Origin: Garcia nutans | Taxonomy: Eukaryota; Streptophyta; Magnoliopsida; Malpighiales; Euphorbiaceae | Reading direction: 5' to 3' | NCBI GenBank assembly: GCA_947685225.1 | Contig: CANTUV010000026.1 | Span: 59,977,501-60,041,500 of the forward strand | DNA length: 64,000 bases | In this document: in pieces, positions 11,590 through 21,448 of the stretch | How the letters are laid out: the number at the start of each line of letters is the position of its first letter | How positions within the stretch are numbered: the stretch's first letter is position 1 | The notes under the pieces: model-generated | What the model saw: the letters and a program-made list of their open reading frames with translations, nothing else | Database searches by the model: none | Told to the model about the DNA's origin: nothing | Made by a program: the position numbers and the translations under genes

Positions 11590-14500
11590 CAGCAGGACTG
11601 CTATGTTTTCTTGAATTCTTCAGCTTCAAATTTAGCAAAAACTTTAAGTGCATATCTCAATGGAACTCATCTATCATTTTCTGAAATTGAAACAATGGTT
11701 AGTTTGAAAAACATGATGGGTATATTTTCTAGCAAGAGTATTCATTTCTCTAAATGCAATAGTTTTTTGGTGTTCAGGTTGCTCCTGCCTTGTTTCTATC
11801 ATTCACAACAATTCCACAGCTATCACAAATTTCATATATTGGAAACGATGGTCTGATGTTCTCATTTTACAATGATAATCATCAAACTTTTGCAGTGTAT
11901 TCCAACACTTCAGATTCTTCATCCTGGTATACTAAGCCAGTAAATCGAGATACCGGGAAGTTATATGGAGATGCAGTTGCTTCAGATTCTTTGGAAACAG
12001 TAGATGCAAGTTGGTTTCAGAATATATTGAATAACAAAAGTAGTTACTTCTAATTTGGGACTGGATGAAACAAGGATCAAGATAGCTTATTTTTTAACAC
12101 TGTTGCTATGGATGGAAGGGGAGTTATATATCTTGGTTTACCAATAAAAGTGGTGATTAATCATTTTGCAGCACTTGACTTTCATGGAGGGTATTTTTAC
12201 TTGGGGACATTTGATGGCCATTTGATAGTGCCATTAGAGCTTGAAGATGTTCGAATAGAGGTTCATAATAACTCGGTTATGGTGCAAGTGTTTAAGCCAA
12301 ATGCTGGAGTTGCTGGTCAGGATAGTTTATATTGCAGCTCCAATGATGGAAATAGCAGAACTCTTCAAGGGAAGATTGTGGGAATCACATGCATGTTTTA
12401 CTGCTCTACCATTGAGATTGCTGGACTTCAATCAGTCTGTCATTTGTTAGTCGAATAATAATGGCAGTTTAGATCAGTTTATATTGGTTATAGTATATAT
12501 ATGTATATATATATATTTGTTTTCTGCAGGTATATGTATTAGCATATCCCAGAAATGGATTGGCAAATCTCGTTCTCAGAAACAGCAAGTTATCAATAGA
12601 TCTTCTAGCACTAGTGTTTGTTTTTATGATTGTATCTTTTTGCATCTACATATTCATAGCTGCAAGAGCAACAAAAAGAGAAATGTTCTTGTGTGCTGCC
12701 CTAATAAGGCAAACAGAAGCAACTCAACAAGCGGAGTGCAAGAGCATGAAAAAAACCAAGGCTTATGCTGATGCAAATCATGACGTTTGCAGCTCACCGG
12801 CAGCCGTTACAGGTTTGAAAGAGCTTTGTCAAGAAAATGCTAAACCAGACACTGAGTTAGCAGCAAATCTGGTGCAAATGCGAAATTGCACGAATGATCT
12901 CCTTGGTTTGCAGCTCTATCTTTCTCTTCTAATATATTTCTCAATGAATATTTTTTACTCTAAAGAAATGGTGTTCAGGCATATTAAACTCGATCTTCAA
13001 TATGAGCAAAATTGAAGCTGGGAAAGCATCACTTGAAAAAGAGGACTTCAACTTGGCTCAACTACTTGAAGACGTAGTTGATATGTACTATCTTTTGGGT
13101 ATGAAGGATGCTGTAGATGTAGTGTTAGATCGTTGTGATGGCTCAATTCTTAAGTTACCTCTCGTGAAAGGTGATCAGATAAAACTTAGACAGATCTTGT
13201 GCAATTTACTTGATAATGCTATGAAGTTTACATCAGAAGGTCATGTCTCAGTCCGTGCTGTGGTCGAAAAAAACAATCTAAAACAAGAAATTATTGCTTT
13301 GAACCATATGAAAGCTACAAAGTTTTTATCATGGTTTTGTCACCCAAATGAGGATGCTTTTACTGATCTTGATGCTCTTCACACGGTTGAAGAAAACCCA
13401 AATGAAATGGAAATTGAATTTGAGGTGGATGATACAGGCAAGGGAATTCCAAAAGATAAGCAAAAATCTATCTTTGAAGACTATGTACAAGTAAAAGAAA
13501 CAGTCATTGGACAAGAAGGCTGTTGCTTGGGACTTGGCACTGTTCAATCTTTGGTATACAAAAATTACTTCTTTTTTTACCTTTCTAATTGTTGTTTTCA
13601 TAATTTCAAGCTGTCAGGTTTCATTTTTTCTACTGTTTTTACAAAAAGTATTGTGTTTCAGGTACACCTTATGAAAGGAGAATTAAGAATCGCTGAGAAA
13701 GAGATTGGAGAAAGAGGTACTTGCTTCAGGTTCAATGTTTTTCTTTCCGTAAGTGAAATGGGATGTGTTGAGACAGAAGAAAGTCGCCCCTCAGCATTTC
13801 ATCAACGTTTTACTTTTATTTCGCCGAAACCAGAAGGATCCCATGTGATAATGTTTATAGCAGGCAAAGAAAGGAGAAAAGTTCTGAAGAAGTATATTGA
13901 AAGCTTGAACATAAAGGTAACAATTATTAAGAATGCTGTAAATTTTCAGGTGCACCTGGAGAAGATTAAGCGAAAGTTTGACCTTTCATATTTCAGTTCA
14001 GGAAAATCTGAGACTAGTTTATCAGACTATGCAAGCACATCAGATCTAACAATTCAGATATAGGTGGAGCTGATCATAGTTTGCCTCAATATAAAAAGAC
14101 AAACTCGAAAAGCTCTTCTGTTATCATTTTAAGCGTGATTGATTTGAATGCTGTTAGTAACTTCTCCAAATTTGACAAAACTCTGGCTAGTTTCAGCAGT
14201 GGCGGATCTAGACACTCACCAAAGGGGGCAAACTTTTTATCGTCAGCTGGTCAACGGAGCTGGTGGTAGTCGGCGAGGTTCCCTGACCGTCCCTGCTAGC
14301 CCCTTCGCCCCTCCCTCCCTTCCGCTTTCATTTCTTTCTTTTTTTTGCTTCTGCAACGAGCCAGAGGGCTTGTCTCCCTGTTTTGGACCGCCGCTGAGGG
14401 AGGGTTGTTTGCCCCCACGACCCTCCTAGGTCCATCGCTGAGTTTCAGGAGGTACATTCCAAAATCCTCATGTAAGGTTGTTTGGTTAGATGATCAAATC

Positions 14501-15030
14501 AGAAGACAATCAAGATATCAAGAGCACGAAAGGCAAAATATTGAAGGCAATTTTGTGATATTTAAACCATTCCATGGTTCGCGTTTAACCCAAGTTTTAT
14601 CACTACTTCCTGAACGCAAAGTCATATCACCCTGCAACTTTCCAAAGTCTACAATTGGATCAACAGTTCAGGAAATCTACAGTTCTGCTACTTCAGCAGA
14701 GCTGAATCTTTCACATGATTCGAACTCCTTGGAGTTAGAGATGATCACTAGTTCATCTCATCCCAGCACTCTTCAGCAGATAATGATACAAAAACCTGAT
14801 GTAAATCAGCAGAGAGACAAACAATTGAATGGGAAGAAAATTTTAGTAGTTGAAGATGTGGAGTTATTACACAGTTTAATTACAACTAGACTACATAAAC
14901 TTGAGCCAAAGTTGAAGCATGCAAAAATGGAGAAGATGCTTTAAATCAAGTCTGCAAAGCCTTAAGTGAGCAAAAGAAAGAATAGGATTCAAAATCTCTT
15001 CCTTATGATTACATTTTCATGGATTGCGAG
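11590..15030 (+). pseudogene. CKI1-like hybrid histidine kinase, decayed
   Basis: CKI1-type kinases are plasma- or endomembrane proteins that feed the cytokinin phosphorelay. Recognisable pieces: extracellular part from NSSASNLAKTLSAYLNG (about 11611-11699), 11779-12433 (LSQISYIGNDGLMFSFY), the membrane segment and kinase start 12530-12905, kinase 12979-13553, then 13662-15030. Kinase landmarks remain: H-box remnant ANHDVCSSPAA, N-box LLDNAMKF, G1 DDTGKGIP; G2 is altered to GCCLGLG. The receiver start GKKILVVED and YIFMDCE are visible. Breaks: in-frame TAA 12051-12053 and TGA 12066-12068, a frameshift near 14046-14053, the hAT insertion 14197-14440, a frameshift near 14930, and TAG near 14985. 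The receiver's last exon could not be recovered. Clearly a relic; identification rests on the shared order of family motifs. Confidence 0.9.
14197..14440. mobile_element. hAT-type non-autonomous transposon (MITE) in a CKI1-like exon
   Basis: A 244-bp GC-rich block stands out from its AT-rich host exon. Its ends are imperfect inverted repeats: CAGTGGCGGATCTAG on the left, and on the right the complement of CAGCGATGGACCTAG. It is flanked by perfect 8-bp direct repeats AGTTTCAG (14189-14196 and 14441-14448). Ends beginning CAG and 8-bp duplications are the marks of the hAT superfamily. It encodes no transposase. Element plus one duplication is 252 bp (84 codons), so the host frame is kept across it, but it carries an in-frame TAG at 14267-14269. 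Confidence 0.92.
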
Positions 15031-15390
15031 GTAACCAAAATTCTAAGAAATACATTATGATGAATCTAACCAAAATTCAGTTGAATGATAACAGATTTGG
15101 CTAATACATGTGCCAGCATTTGCTATTCTTTTGACGAAACGACAAAGACATCTTTGAATATCGTTGATTAAACGTGGGCAATCAGCTAACAGCATGCCCA
15201 AATAAGAAAAGTTTGGCTCGCACGTATCCAACTAAGGCATCTGATTCAACAATTATATTTCCAAAACTCAGCTTTTTGATACTCAACGCCTCTCTCAAGC
15301 TAAAAGCTTCAGCTAAAATTATTTATAGTTAATAATTAATTTTATTATTATTATTAATTATTATTTTTTAAAGAATAAATGTGATAAAAA

Positions 15391-16239
15391 AGACTAAATA
15401 ATTATAAAATATCTGAAATTGTTGCATATTATACTATAGTCAATTTCTATATTTTAAACATCTAATTTTTATATCTTTCAATTTTTAAAAATTAAACTGT
15501 TTAGTCCTTCTATTCATATTTCCATCTTAAAAATATTAGTACTTTGATATTATAAAATAATTTATTTATTTTTTCTTTATATATATATATATATATTTTT
15601 ATTATTCAAGTCATACTTATTTTTAATTTTATTTATATTTCTTACACATAATTTATTTTAATTTTATAAATATTATTAAAAAATAATTTTAAATAATACG
15701 AATAATATCTTTTATTATTTTGCAGATAATATATATATATATATATCATTTATTTTAATTTTATAGATATTACTAAAAAAATAATTTTAAATAATACAAA
15801 TAATATCTTTTATTATTTTACATACAAATATATATAAAATAAAATTAAAAATAAAATAAATTTAATAACAAAAATAAATATATATAAATAAAGAACAAAT
15901 AAATTATTTTATAATATATTTATTTTTATAAAAATATATATAAATTAATAATATATTTATCTTTATAAAAATATATATAAATTAAAATAATTTATTAAAA
16001 TATTTATAAAATTAAAATAAATTATATGTAAAAAATATAAATAAAATTAAAAATAAATATGAGTTAACAAATAATAAAAATATATATATATATAATAAAT
16101 AAATTATTTTATAATATCAAAATAATTTATTAATATTTCTAAAATGAAAAAATACAAAATGCAAAAATTAAATATTAAAAATACAAAAATTAACTAATAT
16201 AATATGCAAAATCTCAAAAATTTTATAATTATTTAGTCT
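15391..16239. mobile_element. Foldback (long inverted-repeat) element, about 850 bp
   Basis: The outer ends are exact complements: AGACTAAATAATTATAAAAT at 15391 and ATTTTATAATTATTTAGTCT ending near 16238 on the same strand. Matching continues inward, for example TTTGATATTATAAAATAATT (from about 15543) against its complement near 16100-16130, and TTTTTAATTTTATTTATATT against its complement near 16040-16060. The whole segment is therefore a diverged palindrome of two arms of about 420 bp. It has no coding capacity. Target duplications are not certain because both edges run into A/T runs. Confidence 0.7.
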
Positions 16240-16359
16240 CAAAAAAAAAACATTATTAAGTTAAAAATTATATTTAAAAGTTTAAGCAAGCATTTGTTAA
16301 CTCGGTAATTTAAAAAACTTGAGAAAAGCCATAATTTTTAAATTATCAAAAAATCATAT

Positions 16360-16443
16360 AATACAATACTATACAAACATAAAACTAAACCATACCATCA
16401 TAATACCATACTATACAAACATAAAACTAAACCATACCATCCT
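16360..16443. repeat. 42-bp tandem repeat, two copies
   Basis: ACTATACAAACATAAAACTA followed by AACCATACCATC begins at 16368 and again at 16410, nearly identical. It lies downstream of the calreticulin gene and has no evident role. Confidence 0.8.
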
Positions 16444-16800
16444 ACATTAAACCATCGGGTAATTGTTACATTTCCACAATTTAAGAAACATATATGAGAG
16501 CTTATTTAACTGTGAGATGGAGAGCTTCAACAATTTAATAGCTTAAGCAAACATTTTTAAAGAGAGACAGAAAGAATCTGTAAAAACCCATAAAAAAAAA
16601 TACCAACTTCTTCATTGGTCTAAGGCTCAGAGTTTTAAATGGGGCAAACAATCAGTCACGCAGTTCTGCATGCATGCAGCCTTTCAACTCTCTGTTCTTC
16701 ACTACGATAACTCCTACAACTAAGAAACTGAAAAATTTTAGGAGCACCACTAGATGTTCAGTATCTCCTGGCTTAATTTGTCAGCAAAAGTGCTTCCTAT

Positions 16801-19800
16801 CTACAGCTCATCCTGCAATTGTGTAATTGGAAAAACATATCAGCACAATAAGTAGAAAAAAATCATCTATTATCAGTACAAAGAAAAATATCACTCACAT
16901 GCACGTCATCCTTGGTGTCAGCGCTTTCTTCTTTAATTTCACCATCTTCATCTCCTTCAGCGTCATCAGCATCATCATCGTCTTCATCATCAACCTGAAA
17001 CATTTTATATAGGAATGTTTAAGGCCAAAACTAAAAGCAGCATAATTCAAATGTGCTTCAGTAAGGGATTTGAAGGCTTACATCAGTATCAGGTTCATCC
17101 TTTGATTCCTGCCAGAAGCAAAATTTACAGTGAGTTTTACAGTTGCATAAACAATAATTTTCATTAGGGTGAAACAAAAACACCACCTACATGGAAAAAC
17201 AAACATAAACCCCTACATAATTTTTTTCTAAACAAAAATAAAGTACCTCTTCTTCTCTCTTCTTTTCTGCCTCATCAAAAGCTGCCTTCTCAGCCTGCAA
17301 AATTCAACAATTTCAATTGAATATAGAGATAACAGTCTCTTCTGAAGAGTAACTTATCAAGAAAAAATACGTACATCCTTATACTTTCCCCAAGTTTCTT
17401 CAGCCAGCTTATTTGCATACTCGGGGTCGTCGCAAATTAAGATATTGTCAAACATGGTTCCAGATTTGACCTGACACATAAATGAGATTCGTTTGTTAGA
17501 TTATAAGCAATGAATGGCAAAAAATATAGTAAATATGGCAAGACAATTACCTGCCACAATTCAATGCCAACATATTTCAAGTTAGGGTAAACGTAGAGCT
17601 CTGGGTCATCCTTGAAATCTGTAAATTGATTTTTTTATTAACTTGTTCACAAAGCTTAAAATAAAGGACAGAAAACAATATAATTAGAAACAGAACAAAC
17701 CTGGGTTGTCAATCATTGGTGCCTTCCACTTGCCCTTGTAGTTAGGGTTCTTAATTTTCTGCAAAGAGAATATTCATAAAAACCATGCCTCCAAAATGAT
17801 TTGATATAACAAGCTTTCAAAGTGATCATAAATTCAGAAACCTTGGCTTTCCATGGACCCTTGTACTCGGGGTTGGAAATTGTTGGAGGAGTCCATTCAC
17901 CATCTTCCTCATCATCCCAATCCTCAGGCTTCATTAGCAAATCACTATTATCAGCCACTATTTTCTTTCAAACAAAGACTCTAATAACAGTAAGACAGAT
18001 CTATAACTACCTTCTTAGCATCAGGATCTGGAATCTCCTTAGGAATGTCATCGTACCCCTAAAAGAAATAGACAGCAGATGATGGCTTCAGATATACATT
18101 ACAAGCTTGGTATGAGCTCTGCTGGGGGAAATAGGACTATCATTACCTCTGGTTTCTTGTCCTCAGGGTCAGGAATGTACTCTTTGTCATCCCAATCTTC
18201 AGGCTAACAACCAATTTAAAAGTTAGCGGCCAAATTTAAATGCCAATACAAAGTTAAAATAATTAAGGTGCAGAATTTACTTTCTTAGCTTCTGGATCTT
18301 TGATTTTCTTTGGTGGCAAGAGACCCCAATCAGAGTATAAACTGCCAGTTTGTTTCTCAACATTATCGACAAGGATGCTGTAGGTAGCATCTGGATGGAT
18401 GATCAATGTGTAAACATGAGTGAGTTGGTCAGTTTCACATGGAACTTCCTTCTTGATCAAGTGATTTGATCCATTGTAGTTAAGGATTGCGTGAACTTTC
18501 TTAGTGCTGTAGCCACAGATATCCGGTCCAAACATGATACTACAGCCAACAGTAAAGCGCCAAATAAGCATATAATTATAATCATCAGACACTCAGCAAA
18601 TGACAAAATACTTCATATACAGGGAAATGGTGCTAACCTATATGGGGTGTCACCACCAAATTTCTTCTGGTCAACCTCACCACTGAGCAACTTCATGTAA
18701 CCGCCACCACAGTCAAGTTTCTGTTCATGCTTGACAGAGAATTGGAATACTAGTGTTTTGTCTTTGTTGCTGAACTCAGGGAATTCAGCAGAAATAGCAT
18801 AAAACCTGTGATCCTCACTTGTTTGGATACCTGTGACAATGTGTTAAAAATTAGTACCCAACTACTCAAAACATCATTTGAATACAACGAATTTCAAGAT
18901 TCAACAATTTATAATTAGCTAAAAATCATTTAGTGACTTGGAGCATGGAGTAGTAATTTTTAGTTAAGATCAGTGAAATACTACCTTTGTCATTGGGGTC
19001 TCCATTCCATTTGCCGGAGGTGTAGTTCCATACACCAGCCGTATTTTCATCTTTCTTCCAATCAGATACAACCCACCTCTTTTCCCATCCATCTTTAAGT
19101 TCATGCATCACGTCAGAAAAGTAATTTGAGATGAGTGTCAGGCATACAAGGCAAAATATTAAGGGCAACTAGCATACGTTTCGCTGGATAAATGCATGAA
19201 AAATTGAATTGTAAAAGGCAGAATTTAAAGTAACTATGATCAATGTAATGTTGCTTTTGCTTCCATAAGTTGAAATCCTGGCTTCGACAAAGCCAATTAG
19301 AAGTCTATTAGAGGTTAAATTTTGACCGTTATACAATCTTACAATGGTAACAAATCCACATCTACATATCCATTTTTGACAAATTTTGAAACAAGATAAT
19401 ACGCAATCACCATAATCAAACTCGATACGAGGTCTGTTATCATCACTCCAACAATTAAACATGCAGATCTAGACAAATGCTTGACAAATCCAGTATTCGC
19501 ACATGTAAACATGTAATTTTCCTATAAAACAAACAGAAAACATAATTCGATAGCCAATCAATCATCATTTCCAAAACTCAACATCTAAACCAATTATCAT
19601 TTCGTATATGCAAAATATATACAGTACGAAGCAGATCTAGCGAGAACGATCACATTTCTAGCTTCAAGTATGCGATTAAACAGATTCACAACATAAAACT
19701 ACCAGATCCACTGATCCACACATTAAACTAACAAACCACTGATTCTTCACAAACGAAATCAATTTCAAGTAATTTAATCATCGATCTACATTACAAAGCT

Positions 19801-19988
19801 GAGAGCAGTGGAAGTAATCGACAGTGATCAGAATACTTATATACATACACACTACTGATATATTGTACGTATACAGAGGGAGAGAAAGTGTAAAAGATAC
19901 CATCGAAACGTTCCTCGAAGAAGACTTTTGCAGAGGCGATAGCGACAACTGAGAGAAGAACTAGCGAGAGCAATTTAGGGTTCGCCAT
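16801..19988 (-). CDS. CRT1: Calreticulin (CRT1/2 type), ER calcium-binding lectin chaperone
   Basis: Fourteen exons from 19988 down: 19988-19901, 19092-18985, 18830-18638, 18539-18281, 18203-18147, 18058-18011, 17928-17842, 17758-17701, 17618-17551, 17470-17375, 17294-17247, 17108-17082, 16994-16899, 16812-16801. Total 1245 nt, 414 aa. A signal peptide (residues 1-20, cut after ASA) precedes KVFFEERFD. The N domain has both family signatures ([16 protein letters not shown] and IMFGPDICG). The P domain has the PEDWDD-type repeats and later WKAK/WKAP repeats. The C domain is strongly acidic and ends HDEL. NYT and NGS are possible N-glycosylation sites. In the ER lumen it folds glycoproteins and buffers calcium. 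The acidic tail with HDEL fits CRT1/2 rather than CRT3. His is the last codon of exon 13; DEL and the stop form a 12-nt last exon. Confidence 0.97.
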
Positions 19989-20043
19989 TGCTACTCAGAG
20001 AGAGATAAAGATGGAGCTGTAGAAAGAGAGAGTGACGGGGCAA

Positions 20044-20050
20044 ATTTATA
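20044..20050 (-). promoter_or_regulatory. TATA box of calreticulin
   Basis: On the minus strand the sequence reads CTATAAATTTG, with TATAAAT at 20050-20044, about 56 bp before the ATG. This fits a short 5' UTR of some 25-30 nt. Confidence 0.65.
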
Positions 20051-20127
20051 GAAGGTCATCACCATCGAGATTAACGGTGGTTGAACGGAGCATTTCACAA
20101 GAGGCAAATGTCCTAGCTGGATGAAAT

Positions 20128-20143
20128 GATGACGTGGACGAAT
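20128..20143 (-). promoter_or_regulatory. Plant unfolded-protein-response element (pUPRE-like)
   Basis: The minus strand reads ATTCGTCCACGTCATC. This matches the described plant UPR element ATTGGTCCACGTCATC at 15 of 16 positions, including the complete CCACGTCA core bound by bZIP60/bZIP28-class factors. It lies 140 bp before the calreticulin start codon and about 80 bp upstream of the TATA box, in the gene's own orientation. Confidence 0.75.
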
Positions 20144-20182
20144 AATAAACTGCCATGTAGGATTTGCGTGTCATTGGTATGA

Positions 20183-20201
20183 CGTGGCTGAAAAAGATTG
20201 G
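20183..20201 (-). promoter_or_regulatory. ER stress response element (ERSE, CCAAT-N9-CCACG)
   Basis: The minus strand reads CCAAT, then nine bases CTTTTTCAG, then CCACG: an exact fit to ERSE-I, at which NF-Y and an ER-stress bZIP factor bind side by side. It is 195 bp before the start codon. With the nearby pUPRE it indicates that the gene is induced by ER stress, as calreticulins are known to be. Confidence 0.82.
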
Positions 20202-20265
20202 TAAATTACACGAATTGTAGAGAGCAGCTCTAAGAATTGTAGAGAGCAGCTAAAAAGGAAAGTGA

Positions 20266-20338
20266 CACGTGGAAATTTACAGGCGGATCAAAGCTTACCA
20301 TTTATTCGAATCTATTTGTGGAATTGGATTAACACGTG
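20266..20338. promoter_or_regulatory. Two G-boxes (CACGTG) in the calreticulin promoter
   Basis: CACGTG occurs at 20266-20271 (within GACACGTGG) and at 20333-20338 (within ACACGTGT). G-boxes bind bZIP or bHLH factors, and ACACGTGG also resembles an abscisic-acid response element. Function here is inferred from sequence only. Confidence 0.45.
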
Positions 20339-21448
20339 TCAATTGGAGATTGGTCAGTGATTGAAATAGACCCCACCCAGAAGGTTACTTCCTTGAGGCA
20401 TAAAATGAAATTAATTATTATATATTAATATTAGGTTGGATTTGGAGTTAAGCCATTTTAATTAGGAACTTGCAATTCTCAAGAGATCTTAATTTTGAGG
20501 TATAAAAGTGCCATTGTCCATCGAACACATTCCAACTGAAAATGGAGTAGTTGGCTTAGGTGAAGCTTACAGGTCCCAAAATGCATGGACATAAAAAAGG
20601 TTTTTGTTTTTGTTTTTTTTTTTTTGAGGGAGACTTAAAAAAAGGGTTTAATGATATTAAAACTTACATTTTCATTATTTTCTATAATCTCATATGTAAG
20701 TTTATATGATTTAAATTTATAAAAAAAAAGTAAAATTTTGAAATTATATTAATGAAAAGATGTACTCAAAGCAACCATTTTGACTCATGATCTGAATTAG
20801 TTTATGGATATCACAATCATCAAAAGTTCATATTATGAAACTTGAAAATTATCCAAAATTATTAATGATAAAATTGGGTTAGTGTATTTTTCATTGAGTG
20901 AGGTGTCAATACAAATTTAAACTTTCATGATAAAAAGGTAAGAACTTTATAAGAGGCACAATTTCATTTATAAAATTTCACCTAGCAATTCTGATCCTAC
21001 CCTATTTGAGAATACCATTATAAAAGACGACCTTAATAATGTTCTGATAGGGAAATATCAAATATGCTTTAAAAAGGACTATAGTATCTGGGGCCGGCCC
21101 CTTTTTTTGCTCATTTGGATGCTTGCATTAAAAGTCACTCAATGAACTTGCAAATCACATATGAAACCTTATAATAATGAATAATCAAATACTATTAATA
21201 TTACATTCACAAAATAACATAGGAAAAATATAAAAAACAAGAAATGTAAACATGAAATTATAATTCATTCATGGTGAAAGGGTAAGAAATTAGCAAAGGT
21301 AGCAGTAGCAGTAGCAAAGCCTTATCAGTTTCTATATACATGTTGAAAATATAACAGTAAGAGCTCATCATTACATGATAGTGCTTCACTAGCAAACATA
21401 ATTAGCCCAAGCTAATCTGATTTGTTTTACTCGATGATGGATATCATT

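Larger units (their letters stand above)
15031..16800. other. Intergenic, mostly a palindromic AT-rich element
   Basis: Beyond 15030 there is about 300 bp of decayed CKI1-like DNA, then the inverted-repeat element at 15391-16239, a 42-bp tandem repeat, and ordinary DNA up to the calreticulin 3' end. The calreticulin 3' UTR must lie in about 16500-16800. No gene seen. Confidence 0.6.
19989..21448. other. Calreticulin promoter and the downstream region of the V-PPase gene
   Basis: The first 350 bp hold the calreticulin promoter elements listed separately and a 22-bp tandem duplication (GAATTGTAGAGAGCAGCT twice, about 20214-20253). The remainder is AT-rich and contains the V-PPase 3' UTR at its end. 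A 12-bp GC palindrome GGGGCCGGCCCC at 21090-21101 stands out and may be the end of an old transposon, but no partner was found. No gene seen. Confidence 0.6.

Noticed and set aside
13002..14063. A 353-residue open frame as a separate, working histidine kinase
   Set aside because: It includes an unspliced intron (13554-13661), lacks a receiver and membrane part, and continues the same decayed CKI1-like gene.
14345..14944. A 199-residue open frame as an independent gene
   Set aside because: Its first part is read from the hAT element and the rest is the CKI1-like exon, ending at a frameshift in the receiver domain.
21090..21101. GGGGCCGGCCCC as a transposon end
   Set aside because: No matching inverted end or flanking duplication was found nearby; kept only as a note in the intergenic entry.
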